From Demequina sp. NBRC 110057 (lineage in GTDB: Bacteria > Actinomycetota > Actinomycetes > Actinomycetales > Demequinaceae): a DNA stretch of 64,000 nt. The notes beneath the pieces are model-generated. The model did no database searches. It was not told where the DNA came from and saw only the letters and a program-made list of their open reading frames with translations. The stretch spans positions 434,001 to 498,000 of the forward strand of contig NZ_BBRN01000005.1 in assembly GCF_002090175.1 (NCBI RefSeq), in the 5' to 3' direction. Numbering within the stretch: the stretch's first letter is position 1; every line of letters begins with the position of its first letter. Of this stretch, positions 1-8,937 are shown one piece after another. A program made the translations under genes and the position numbers.

Positions 1-1317
1 CGAGTAGGAAACGTGGGCAACGTTGTTGTACTGGGTGCGCGACGATCGAGTGATGTACTCGCCCGCCTGGCTCCAGGCCATCATCGTGAGACCCGAGCAG
101 TCGTAGGCAGGGCCGGTGCCACCCAGGAGGTACGACGCCCCGGTCTTCGTCACCGCCCATGCGGCGGCGCTGCGCCCCTGCGCGGCCGTGGAGCTCCACG
201 ACTGCGACGGGGTCTCGGGCTCGGGCTCTGCCGTCTCGGTGGGCTTCGGCTGCGAGGTTTCCGTCGGCTTCGGCGTCGAGGTCTCCGACGGCTCGGGGTC
301 CGACGTCTCGGTTGGCCTGGGCGTGGAGGTCGTCGTCGGCTTCGGCGTGCTGGTGGGCTTGGAGGATGACGTCGGCTTGGGGCTCGAGGTCGACGTCGAG
401 GTCGGCTTCGGCGTCGACGTGGTCGTCGAGTTCGAGCCGCCGGTCGACGAGTCCGTGTCCCCACCCACCTCGTGGTCCACCTCGATCACGTAGTCCTGCG
501 CGGCCAGGCGTTCCTGCTCGGCCTCGAAGGCCGCCTGCTCGCGGGCGGCGCGCTCGGCGGCCAGGCCGTCTTGGCGCTCCTGCTCAAGGTCCTCGGTCAC
601 TCCGCGCAGCTCGGCGAGCTTGGTGACGGCGGCGCCGCGCGCCACCTCGGCGTCGGAGACTGCCTGGTCGGCCGATGCCCTGGCGGCGTTCGCGGTGTCG
701 AGCGCTTCCGCCGCGGCCTTCTCGGCGTCCGCGGCCTTGACGGCGGCCTTGTCGGCGTAGTCGCGGGTGGTGGTGGCGACCAGCTCGGCGGCCGAGACCT
801 CCTGGACGGTCACGTCCGCCTTCGCGGAGGCCTGGTTGACGGCCTCGGTGCGGGAGATGACGTCGTCGAAGCCATCGGCCTGGGTGATCGCCTCGAGCGA
901 GCCCATCGAACCGGCGTTCTTGTACGACTGCATGGCGGAGCCGGCCAAGCCACGGCGGGCGAGCGCGAGGGCGGCGTCGGCGTCGTCTGCGCGCTTCTCG
1001 GCCTCGGCCAGTTCCGACTTCGCGGTGTCGGCGGTGTCGAGGGCCACCTGGTAGTCCTCGGCCGCGGTCATCGAGGCGACCTCGGCGTCCTGCAGCGCGG
1101 ATTCAAGTGAAGCGATGGCGGCGTCAAGGGAGGCGACCGATGCGGCGGCGCCGTCGGCAGCGTCGCGGGCAGCGGCGATCTGGTCCTCGCCGGGGTAGTC
1201 GTCGGCCACGGCGGCGCCACCGGTGGTGATGCTGAAGCCGGTGATGGTCAGGCCGATCACGGCGAAGGGCACCACGGCGCGGTGCGCCGAACGGCGAGCG
1301 GCGGCGTAGCGGGCCAT
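1..1317 (-). CDS. NlpC/P60 peptidoglycan endopeptidase, RipA-like (C-terminus cut by window edge)
   Basis: Secreted cell-wall hydrolase that should cut peptide stems of peptidoglycan during daughter-cell separation. The 439 visible residues begin with an Arg-rich N-terminus and hydrophobic segment (about 12-38, signal peptide). An Ala/Glu/Asp-rich coiled coil follows (about 45-270), then a Thr/Pro/Lys-rich linker of TPKPT-type repeats (about 289-372), then the start of the NlpC/P60 domain with catalytic Cys407 in the motif DCSG. The catalytic His lies beyond the window. The start is the ATG at 1317, just before the signal sequence. The order coiled coil, linker, NlpC/P60 is that of mycobacterial/corynebacterial RipA. 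It is transcribed divergently from metX, and the leader holds tandem TGTCACATG repeats. Confidence 0.9.
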   Translation of the reverse strand, partial: MARYAAARRSAHRAVVPFAVIGLTITGFSITTGGAAVADDYPGEDQIAAARDAADGAAASVASLDAAIASLESALQDAEVASMTAAEDYQVALDTADTAKSELAEAEKRADDADAALALARRGLAGSAMQSYKNAGSMGSLEAITQADGFDDVISRTEAVNQASAKADVTVQEVSAAELVATTTRDYADKAAVKAADAEKAAAEALDTANAARASADQAVSDAEVARGAAVTKLAELRGVTEDLEQERQDGLAAERAAREQAAFEAEQERLAAQDYVIEVDHEVGGDTDSSTGGSNSTTTSTPKPTSTSTSSPKPTSSSKPTSTPKPTTTSTPRPTETSDPEPSETSTPKPTETSQPKPTETAEPEPETPSQSWSSTAAQGRSAAAWAVTKTGASYLLGGTGPAYDCSGLTMMAWSQAGEYITRSSRTQYNNVAHVSYS

Positions 1318-1344
1318 CGTTCTCGCTTCCTGAGTCGTCACGTC

Positions 1345-1362
1345 TGTCACATGTGTCACATG
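1345..1362. promoter_or_regulatory. Tandem 9-bp direct repeat TGTCACATG upstream of the endopeptidase
   Basis: Two perfect, abutting copies of TGTCACATG lie 28 bp upstream of the endopeptidase start, with a further GTCAC a few bases away. The 9-bp period of GTCAC units resembles the direct-repeat sites described for the response regulator MtrA, which controls ripA-type genes in actinobacteria. The regulator assignment is inference. A similar 9-bp-phased array precedes the large secreted protein at 16658. Confidence 0.5.
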
Positions 1363-1482
1363 CGAAGCAATCGCTCACACTATAAACATCTGTCCCACGG
1401 CGCGCCAACCCCCTGTGACGCTTCCGACGCCGCATCCTGAAGTGTCGTGGCGCCTGCGCCCGCGTGCCCTAGGGTGGCGAGC

Positions 1483-2679
1483 ATGGATGACGACGGCATC
1501 GAATCGGACGCCTACGCCGCTGATCAGGGGCCGGGGGAGGGCGTCTTGATCCCCGCCTCGGCCGCGTGGCGCGAGGGCGACCACCCCGGCCACCGCCAGT
1601 TCTTCGCCCTGGGCGACCTGCCGCTTGAGGCGGACCCCATGGGCGTGTTGCCACACGTCACCATGGCCTACGAGACGTGGGGCGAGCTCAACGCCGCCCG
1701 CGATAACGCCGTCTATATTGCGCACGCGCTGACGGGCGACAGTCACGTGTTCGGCCCCGCCGAGCCCGGCCACCACACGGGCGGCTGGTGGCATGCATTC
1801 GTCGGGCCCGGCAAGCCGATCGACCCCGAGCGTCACTTCATCGTGTCCGCGAACGTCATCGGCGGGTGCCAGGGATCGACCGGCCCTGCCTCGGCGCACC
1901 CGGAGGATGGGCAGCCCTGGGGTTCGCGCTTCCCCTACGTGACGATGCGGGACATGGTCGCGGCGGAGATCCGCCTCGCCGACCACCTGGGAATCGACCG
2001 CTGGCGGCTCATCGCCGGACCCTCCATGGGCGGAATGCGCGCCATCGAGTGGGCCGTGACGGTGCCGGAGCGCGTGGGTGCCATCGCTCCCGTGGGATCC
2101 ACCGCAGCCGTCACCGCCGACCAGATCGCGTGGTCCACGGCCCAACTCGCGGCCATCACGGCCGACCCCAAGTTCCGCGACGGCGACTACTACGGAGCTG
2201 CAGACGGCGACGGACCCCACGTGGGCATCGGCATCGCCCGCATGATTGCGCACACCAACTACCGCAGCGAGGGCGAGCTCGCCGACCGTTTCGGACGGCG
2301 CTACCAGGGAGACACGGACCCCCTCGGCAAAGGCGGACTGTTCGCCATCCAGTCGTATCTGCAGCACCACGCGCGCAAGCTTGCGCGGCGCTTCGACGCC
2401 AATACGTATGTGCGTCTGTCGCAGGCAATCCAGTCTCACGACGTGGGCCGTGGACGCGGCGGCGTCGAGACTGCGCTCGCGCGCTATACCGGGCCGGCGC
2501 TCGTGGTGGCTGTCGACTCGGACCGGCTCTATCCACTCAAGAACTCGATCGCGCTGGATCGTGGCTTCGCCGGGTCCAACGGCGTCAAGGTGGTCCACTC
2601 CCCTGTGGGCCACGACGGGTTCTTGGTGGAATCGGGGCAGCTCAACGCTTTCATATCGGAGTTCGAGGTGAGCCTGTAG
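1483..2679 (+). CDS. metX: Homoserine O-acetyltransferase
   Basis: Cytoplasmic alpha/beta-hydrolase-fold enzyme that acetylates L-homoserine from acetyl-CoA, the first committed step of methionine synthesis by direct sulfhydrylation. From the ATG at 1483 it is 398 residues, a normal family length. Visible hallmarks are the nucleophile elbow GPSMGG (Ser about 181), the acid in DSDRLYP (Asp about 347) and the terminal PVGHDGF (His about 377). The ATG has an AGGGTGG site 6 bases upstream; a GTG at 1447 is a less likely alternative. It stands alone, convergent with the EPS genes; metY is not in the window. Confidence 0.93.
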   Translation: MDDDGIESDAYAADQGPGEGVLIPASAAWREGDHPGHRQFFALGDLPLEADPMGVLPHVTMAYETWGELNAARDNAVYIAHALTGDSHVFGPAEPGHHTGGWWHAFVGPGKPIDPERHFIVSANVIGGCQGSTGPASAHPEDGQPWGSRFPYVTMRDMVAAEIRLADHLGIDRWRLIAGPSMGGMRAIEWAVTVPERVGAIAPVGSTAAVTADQIAWSTAQLAAITADPKFRDGDYYGAADGDGPHVGIGIARMIAHTNYRSEGELADRFGRRYQGDTDPLGKGGLFAIQSYLQHHARKLARRFDANTYVRLSQAIQSHDVGRGRGGVETALARYTGPALVVAVDSDRLYPLKNSIALDRGFAGSNGVKVVHSPVGHDGFLVESGQLNAFISEFEVSL

Positions 2680-2728
2680 CCACCCTGGGCACGTCTCGCG
2701 GCACGCTCCATCCTCGCGGCCGCGGCGG

Positions 2729-3961
2729 CTACCGTCCGGGGTTCCACCGCAATGCGGTGCTCACCAACGCATCGACCCGTGCCAGCGCGTGCGCACGTCG
2801 CGTACTCGCGATCACCAGCGCGACATACGCCGTGAGCGCCGCCGCAGAGACCGCGCTCAACCACACGAGAGTGGCGACGCCATGCGCGAGCAGCAGGACC
2901 AGAATGCTCGCACCAGCGCGTGCGACGTCGACCCCGATCCGCAGCGACGACGGCACCATCATGCTGGTCATGCGATCGATGGGAGAGAACGCGACGAGCG
3001 TCGGCAGATACACGCACAGCCCGATGATGACGGCGGCCGCTGTCGTGTCGGGAACGGAAGCCCGGTTCCACCACAGCACGAGCGACAGCGTGCTCGCGTA
3101 GATCGCGAGGACGCCGACCATCGCGAACCCCGCACGCCGAAAGACGTCCCCCGATCCGGCACCGCGACGTCGCATCGACGTCGCGGTCGCGGCATCGATG
3201 CCGACACCAAAGACCTGACCGCCAATGGTTTGAGCGCCAGATGCCATCCTCACAGCGAGCGCCCACGTCTCCGCAAACACACCCAAGCCCGCGGTCGCCA
3301 TCGCGGCGACCTGCGAACTCACCGTCGAGAGCGCTTGCGACACCACCACCCGCGAGACCGCTCGTGGCACACCGCCGTGACCAGCGCCCTCGACGTCACG
3401 CAGAACTTCACCTCGTATTGCCGCGAGGAGAGTCACGGACCCCACCAGGTAGGACACGACGACGACGGCGGCAAACACCGCCATGGATGCCCCAGTCAGC
3501 AATGCGACGAGGGTTCCCGCGAAGAGCACGAGGGCGTACACCAGGCGACCGGACATCACTGCCGTCACGGCGCCCACCCTGACCCCAGCCGTCATCGCCA
3601 ATTGGAACGCGCCCATGGCCCCCGTCAACGAGGCGACGGCGACCAGATAGCTCGCCACACCGCCGAGCCCGACAACACCGAGCACCGCACCGACAGTGAG
3701 CACCCCGATCATCGCCACGCCGGTCACCGTCACCGCGGCACGTACCGCGCGTCGTGCCGCGCCGCCTTCCGCCTCAAGCGGCAACCGCACCGCGGCGCCA
3801 AGCAAAGTCACATGGAGCGCGATGGTCGCCGGCGCCGTCACCCCGAGGAGGTACACGAGCACCTCGGGCTGACGGAGTATCGCGGGCAGTACGCCTGCCA
3901 GGAACGTGACGACCTGAGCGAGGAAACCTATTCCAAGCCCCACCCCAGCGACGGCTCTCAC
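2729..3961 (-). CDS. Polysaccharide flippase-like multi-spanning membrane protein
   Basis: A 410-residue, strongly hydrophobic protein with about 11-13 predicted membrane segments, of the kind that carries undecaprenyl-linked oligosaccharide across the membrane (Wzx/MATE-like). No single signature motif is conclusive, so the role rests on topology and neighbours. The start is the GTG at 3961, which overlaps the TGA of the upstream glycosyltransferase in a GTGA junction; an apparent longer frame reaches back inside that gene and is not used. It is the last gene of the leftward EPS operon and ends convergent with metX. Confidence 0.7.
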   Translation of the reverse strand: MRAVAGVGLGIGFLAQVVTFLAGVLPAILRQPEVLVYLLGVTAPATIALHVTLLGAAVRLPLEAEGGAARRAVRAAVTVTGVAMIGVLTVGAVLGVVGLGGVASYLVAVASLTGAMGAFQLAMTAGVRVGAVTAVMSGRLVYALVLFAGTLVALLTGASMAVFAAVVVVSYLVGSVTLLAAIRGEVLRDVEGAGHGGVPRAVSRVVVSQALSTVSSQVAAMATAGLGVFAETWALAVRMASGAQTIGGQVFGVGIDAATATSMRRRGAGSGDVFRRAGFAMVGVLAIYASTLSLVLWWNRASVPDTTAAAVIIGLCVYLPTLVAFSPIDRMTSMMVPSSLRIGVDVARAGASILVLLLAHGVATLVWLSAVSAAALTAYVALVIASTRRAHALARVDALVSTALRWNPGR

Positions 3962-5103
3962 TGCGGCTCCGGGGTGTCCGTGACTGCTCGCTTGACTGCC
4001 TCGCGCCAGCGCGCCCGCGTGGCGGCGATCGCAGCGTGAGCCGAGGCGCGAATCGAGTCCCTCGCCGCGAGGTCCAACACTGCACCCACCTCCTCCAGGA
4101 GGTCCCTCGGTCCTCCACTCGTCGCGACCCGCCCGCATGCGAGATCACTGACCTGCTCCACGAGCCCGCCGACAGGCGTGACGACAACGGGGACGCCGAG
4201 CTCCGCAGCCAGCGGAATCACCCCGCTCTGGCTCGCTTCCGTGTAGGGAAGCAAGAGCACGTCGAAGCCCTCCAAGACCCGCGCAAGATCCGCGTTCGCC
4301 ACCCAACCGATCTGCCACTGTGCGTGTCGCCCCAGCGCCGTGTCGGCCCACCGGGATTCGGGTCCGTTTCCGACGATGCGGAACTCCCACGGTAGGCCGA
4401 TGCGATGAGCCTCGCGCGCACAGGCAAGGAATTGCGACAGGCCTTTGTATTGCTCCAACCGGCCAAAGAACCCCACCACGGGAGTCGGCCCTGGAGCGCG
4501 GCGCCCCGCCACGCGCGTTCCTGTCGACTCACGCAGCACTGAACTCGGAGGGAGCGCACCCACCACGACGGGCGCCGAGAAGCCCTGCGCCTGCAACTGC
4601 AGCGCCACTGCCCGCGACAGCACGAGCGCACGGTCCGCGCGGCGATACTCGAGGCGCTGTCCGACGGCCGCCACGGGGTGACCGCTACCGGGGTGATCGA
4701 CCGCGTCGTGAACCACGACGACGTACTCATGCGCGCGCCTCACGGCGAGCGGCACCACGAGGGATTGGTAGATCGACGTCATCGCATTGATCACGACGAC
4801 GCGCCGCCCCGGCGGGGCGAGGCGCCGCACCCGCCACCACATCTGAGCGAGCCGCCATCCGTTGCCCACCACGCCCGCGGCCGACCGATACGTTCGCTGA
4901 GTCACCACCCGCACGCCGAGGTCTGCGTACCGATCGACGTTGTCGGCCTCCGCGTTCACGTACACCGCGACGTGCTGCGCCCCCATGAGTGCGACAAGCT
5001 CCGCGGTCAGGTCGAGACAGAATGCCGGCCCACCACCGTGGCGGCCCAAGTGAACCACCACGAAGAGGGGCCCGGCACCAGCATCGCTCTCACCACCAGG
5101 CAT
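3958..5103 (-). CDS. Glycosyltransferase, GT-B fold (GT4-like)
   Basis: A 381-residue transferase likely to add a sugar from a nucleotide donor to the lipid-linked EPS intermediate at the cytoplasmic face. It shows a glycine-rich acceptor-side loop near residue 20 (GRHGGGP), a donor-domain segment beginning with VGFFGRLEQYKG, and a C-terminal PLAAELGVPVV region like the E-x7-E region of GT4 enzymes. The ATG at 5103 directly abuts the TAG of the upstream membrane protein. Acceptor and sugar cannot be told from sequence. Confidence 0.82.
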   Translation of the reverse strand: MPGGESDAGAGPLFVVVHLGRHGGGPAFCLDLTAELVALMGAQHVAVYVNAEADNVDRYADLGVRVVTQRTYRSAAGVVGNGWRLAQMWWRVRRLAPPGRRVVVINAMTSIYQSLVVPLAVRRAHEYVVVVHDAVDHPGSGHPVAAVGQRLEYRRADRALVLSRAVALQLQAQGFSAPVVVGALPPSSVLRESTGTRVAGRRAPGPTPVVGFFGRLEQYKGLSQFLACAREAHRIGLPWEFRIVGNGPESRWADTALGRHAQWQIGWVANADLARVLEGFDVLLLPYTEASQSGVIPLAAELGVPVVVTPVGGLVEQVSDLACGRVATSGGPRDLLEEVGAVLDLAARDSIRASAHAAIAATRARWREAVKRAVTDTPEPQ

Positions 5104-6288
5104 CTAGTGCCGTCCGCTCGGAGAACGACCGTGCGAGTCACGCATCCGCACGTGCCGCCGCGTTCGGCGCCGCCCGAACTCGACGTCCCGATGCCTCGTT
5201 GTCACCACATAAAGCAGCAGAGGCAGGAGGGGTGCGAGATGCCGCACGGCCGATCCGTAATCGGGCTCAAAGATCCCCTGGACGAGCACGAACGCGAGGC
5301 ACAACGCGACCGCGCGGTCGAAGCCAGGCTCGACGCCGCGCCTCCCCGACGTCGTCAACGCCGCACGATAGAACCCCACCCACAACGCGGTGAGGAAACC
5401 TGCCACGCCGACGTACAACAGGCCTCCCCCTATTGCCAGCACGACAGGGAACTGCAGGTTGACCTCCACCAGCAGGAGGTTCGCCACGTCGGCGACGAAA
5501 TTGTCGCCCGGGACTATCGGGTCGATGCGTGATCCAGTGTCGGCGCGCACATCCATGAGATTCACCTGCTCACGAAAATGTTCGACCTCGACACCCAGGA
5601 AAAGGGGAAACAGCCACACCGCGGCGATCACGAAGCCGACAAGCATGACGGCGAGCGACGTGAGCGTGGGACGCACCTTGAAGACGATGGAGGCGACTCG
5701 AATGAGCGCGTAAACGGCAACGACCATCCACCAATAGGTGCGGAAGATGGCCGCATATGCCATGAGCGCGGCCATCACAGCAACCTCGCCCTTCGCCATG
5801 TGGCGACGCGTCGCGAGGAGTGGATACACCACCACGAGCAGCACGAAAATATCCTTCGAGAACCTCCCCAAGTACACCGCGCCGAGGATGACGCAGCCGC
5901 ACATCAGCATCACGAGATAGAGAGAGAACCGGTCGCCCAGCGCGGTGAACTGCGATCCCACGGAAAGCGCGACAGCGAAGGCCACAAAACCCAGCAGCCC
6001 GGCAAGGAGCGGCCTGTCCGCCAGTCCCACATACCGGTAGATCTCGCCCACGCGTTGAAACGAAGGGTCATGCGCATAACTTTGAGTGCCTTGAGCGACG
6101 CCCTGAATCTTCACCTCATCGAACGAATAGTGATCGGGGAGCAGGTTCTGCCCGGCGAGCACGAACGCGATGGCGAATCCCGCAAGAACCATCAGGCCGC
6201 CAAGCCACAATCCTTGGACCTGCGCGGCGCCGCGACCGCTCGCCGCCACCGGCCGCCATGAGCGGCGCGTCATCGCGTCACTACGCAT
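5104..6288 (-). CDS. Polymerase-like integral membrane protein of the EPS locus
   Basis: A hydrophobic protein of about 394 residues with ten or so predicted transmembrane helices and a larger extracytoplasmic loop after the middle helices. This layout and its position between two glycosyltransferase genes suggest an O-antigen/EPS polymerase (Wzy-like); no catalytic motif can be confirmed. The start is uncertain. ATG 6288 overlaps the upstream stop by 8 nt; GTG 6291, ATG 6297 and ATG 6273 are alternatives. The basic C-terminal tail (many Arg/His) is probably cytoplasmic. Confidence 0.62.
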   Translation of the reverse strand: MRSDAMTRRSWRPVAASGRGAAQVQGLWLGGLMVLAGFAIAFVLAGQNLLPDHYSFDEVKIQGVAQGTQSYAHDPSFQRVGEIYRYVGLADRPLLAGLLGFVAFAVALSVGSQFTALGDRFSLYLVMLMCGCVILGAVYLGRFSKDIFVLLVVVYPLLATRRHMAKGEVAVMAALMAYAAIFRTYWWMVVAVYALIRVASIVFKVRPTLTSLAVMLVGFVIAAVWLFPLFLGVEVEHFREQVNLMDVRADTGSRIDPIVPGDNFVADVANLLLVEVNLQFPVVLAIGGGLLYVGVAGFLTALWVGFYRAALTTSGRRGVEPGFDRAVALCLAFVLVQGIFEPDYGSAVRHLAPLLPLLLYVVTTRHRDVEFGRRRTRRHVRMRDSHGRSPSGRH

Positions 6289-7312
6289 CACGTCCATATG
6301 CCCTTCGAAGTGCCTCGTCGAGCTCGACGCGAGTCGGCACGTGCCCGCCGCCGCCGACGACGGTTTCGGGTTCCGCCAGAGCCCGAGCAATGGCCTGTGC
6401 CGCCTCGTCCACTGAATGGACCTTGGTCATCGTCTCCCACGCGAAGCACCTAATATCGCGCACCACCACCGGCACCCGACGCGCGCGAGCATCAAGGACA
6501 GCGATGGGATATCCCTCGAACGCCGCGCAATGGAAATACACCGACGCGGCGTCAAGTTCACGCCGGACTCCGTCTGGCTTGAGCCATCCGGTCACCCGCA
6601 CGCCTGCGTGCGCGAGCACCTCGCGATGACGCGGTTCCCCGTCTCCCACCCACACAAACTCAAGAGTGCTGCCCGACCCCACCAGACACCGGGTGGCTCG
6701 CGCGACCGACGCAAAGAACTGCGGGTCCTTCTGCGGAGCAATGCGGCCAATCATCACGATCCGCCGGCCCGTCGTCCTGTCCTCAAGCTCGGAGCGCGGG
6801 TTCGTGCGAATCGGCACGGTAGGGACATTGGGCACGACGACCACGCTCCGATTGCCCAGCCGTGCGGCGGCGTCCGCCTCCGCCCTCCCGACGACGGCGC
6901 ACACCTGCCGATCACGCCCCACGCGGGCCAGAATGCGTTCCGCCATACGGTAGACGTGCCGTGCAGCGACCCCTCGAGTCTCATCTTCATGCGCGTAGCC
7001 GTGCGGCTGGTAGACGACGACTCGGGCGGTGCCCCATAAGGCGATGCGGCCGACCGCGCCCGCGAGACTCGAATGAAGGTGCACGACATCCGGATTCGCG
7101 GCGCGCGCCGCTCGACGGACCTGGAGTGCGGCACGCACCGGGCCGTTGCCCAACCGGGCGGCCCTGCCCGCGAAAACTCCGGGAGGCTCCTCTGGCCCGC
7201 TCCACAGCAAGTGATGCTCGGCCCACGGCGTCGCCTCGACAATATTGGCGACCGCGCGTGCCACGCCGCCGCCATGCGCACGCGTCACATGAAGCACTGA
7301 CATCGGTGGCAC
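6281..7312 (-). CDS. Glycosyltransferase family 4
   Basis: A 343-residue GT-B transferase of EPS assembly. It opens with the acceptor-domain pattern SVLHVTRAHGGGVARAV, contains HLHSSLAG and a donor-domain segment starting IVMIGRIAPQKDP, and has the FEGYPIAVLDA region matching the E-x7-E motif of GT4. The start is the GTG at 7312 behind GAGGA with 7-nt spacing. It is the first gene of the leftward operon 7312-2729 and is divergent from the tyrosine-kinase gene at 7563; the 250 bp between them should carry both promoters. Confidence 0.88.
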   Translation of the reverse strand: MPPMSVLHVTRAHGGGVARAVANIVEATPWAEHHLLWSGPEEPPGVFAGRAARLGNGPVRAALQVRRAARAANPDVVHLHSSLAGAVGRIALWGTARVVVYQPHGYAHEDETRGVAARHVYRMAERILARVGRDRQVCAVVGRAEADAAARLGNRSVVVVPNVPTVPIRTNPRSELEDRTTGRRIVMIGRIAPQKDPQFFASVARATRCLVGSGSTLEFVWVGDGEPRHREVLAHAGVRVTGWLKPDGVRRELDAASVYFHCAAFEGYPIAVLDARARRVPVVVRDIRCFAWETMTKVHSVDEAAQAIARALAEPETVVGGGGHVPTRVELDEALRRAYGRDA

Positions 7313-7562
7313 AGGGCGTTCCTCCTCGAACCGTTCCGAGTTCCGCCCCCTCCGCGGTGGAACCGGCTACCTGGAAACTGCGGTTTCAGACTAACGTCCG
7401 GAATCCCCGCTGCCCAGGGCGAATGTGCGCTTCCGGCGACTTCGAGTAAGGCCACAGGAATGCCATACGCCGCAGACAGCGGCGCGTGTCATGCACATGA
7501 ACGCCGCACCGTCGCCTGGCACAATGGCGTCCACCAATCGCTTTAGGGGAGAGAGTGTCGGC

Positions 7563-8918
7563 GTGGATATCCAGGAATACCTCAAGGCACTCCGCAAAAG
7601 CTGGATCATCATCGTCGCATTCACGGTGCTCGGAACCGCCTTGGGAGTGACGTTCGGCCTCGTTGCGACGCCGACATATACGGCGTCGTCCAAGGTCTTT
7701 GTCTCGACCTCCCACACGGACTCCGTCTCCGACCTCCAACAGGGAAACAGCTTTACCACGCAACGCGTGGCGACATACATCGATCTGATTCACACGACTG
7801 CGGTGCTGCAACCCACCGCAGAGGCGCTCGGCATCGACATCTCGACCAGCGGATTGCGCGAGATGATTTTCGCCTCGGCGCCGATCAATACGTCAGTGAT
7901 CGACATTACGGCCACGAACGAAGACCCGGCCTTTGCCGCATCACTCGCTACCGAGACCGCGCGCTCGCTGATCGCGCTGGTCGAGGAGATCGAGGCGAAC
8001 GACTCGACTGCCGAATCACCCATCCGTTTGTCGCTGGTCGAGGAAGCGTCGGTTCCGGACTCACCCACATCGCCGCGTCTGCCCTTGAATATCGCCGTGG
8101 GTTTCATCATCGGGCTATCGCTCGGAGTCGGCACCGCACTCGCCCGGCGCGCGCTCGACACGCGAGTCCACAATGAATTCGACGTGGAGTCGATGACGTC
8201 GGCGCCGGTCGTCGGGGGAATCGTTTACGACGCGAAGGCGTCGGAGGTTCCTCTAGCCGTCAGCGCCGACCCGCACAGCCCGCGCGCCGAGAGTTTCCGC
8301 ACCATGCGTTCGAATCTCCAGTTTCTCGATGCCGGCCGCCACCGAACCTTTGTCGTGACGAGCGCCCTGCCTGGCGAGGGCAAGAGCACCACCGCCGCGA
8401 ACCTCGCGATCGCGCTGGCTGACGCTGGAGCGCGGGTGCTGTTGGTGGGCGCGGACCTTCGCAAACCTCGCATGGCTGAGTACATGGGCATCGAGGGAGG
8501 CCTGGGCCTGACCGACGTCCTTGTCGGACACGTCGCGCTGGCCGACGCGACGCAACGGTGGGGTCGGACCGACCTCCATCTCCTCCCTGCGGGAGCCGTT
8601 CCGCCGAACCCTTCCGAACTCTTAGGGTCAACGGCCATGGCCGAACTCATCGAGCACATGCAGGCGGAGTATGACGCGGTGCTGTTCGACGGTGCACCCA
8701 TCCTCCCGGTCACCGACTCCGCAGTACTCGCCAGGCTCGCGGGAGGCACGCTTGTCCTCTGCGCTGCGGGACGAACAAAGATGCGTCAACTTGAGGGCGC
8801 GCTCGGCGCCCTCGAGAACGTCGGTGCGCCGGTGTCAGGCATCGCCCTCACCATGCTGCCGACGAAGGGGCCGGATGCACATGGCTACGGCCGCTATGGC
8901 TACGCGTCGGTGACGTAG
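7563..8918 (+). CDS. Chain-length regulator / bacterial tyrosine (BY) kinase fusion
   Basis: Membrane protein of 451 residues joining a Wzz-type chain-length domain to a P-loop tyrosine autokinase, controlling EPS polymer length and export. TM1 is at about 15-34 and TM2 at about 175-195. The kinase has Walker A (ALPGEGKST, about 268-276), Walker A' (LLVGADLRKPR) and a Walker B-like stretch (VLFDGAPILPVTD), and ends in a Tyr cluster (GYGRYGY) suited to autophosphorylation. The GTG at 7563 has AGGGGAGAGA 9 nt upstream and gives the typical family N-terminus; a longer frame starting at 7425 lacks these features. The cognate phosphatase is probably at 10748. Confidence 0.9.
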   Translation: MDIQEYLKALRKSWIIIVAFTVLGTALGVTFGLVATPTYTASSKVFVSTSHTDSVSDLQQGNSFTTQRVATYIDLIHTTAVLQPTAEALGIDISTSGLREMIFASAPINTSVIDITATNEDPAFAASLATETARSLIALVEEIEANDSTAESPIRLSLVEEASVPDSPTSPRLPLNIAVGFIIGLSLGVGTALARRALDTRVHNEFDVESMTSAPVVGGIVYDAKASEVPLAVSADPHSPRAESFRTMRSNLQFLDAGRHRTFVVTSALPGEGKSTTAANLAIALADAGARVLLVGADLRKPRMAEYMGIEGGLGLTDVLVGHVALADATQRWGRTDLHLLPAGAVPPNPSELLGSTAMAELIEHMQAEYDAVLFDGAPILPVTDSAVLARLAGGTLVLCAAGRTKMRQLEGALGALENVGAPVSGIALTMLPTKGPDAHGYGRYGYASVT

Positions 8919-8937
8919 CGCGGCACTCCGGCGCCGC

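Noticed and set aside
1318-1482. A SAM or other riboswitch before metX
   Set aside because: The 165-bp gap shows no convincing multi-stem structure; the visible repeats fit a protein-binding site for the divergent gene.
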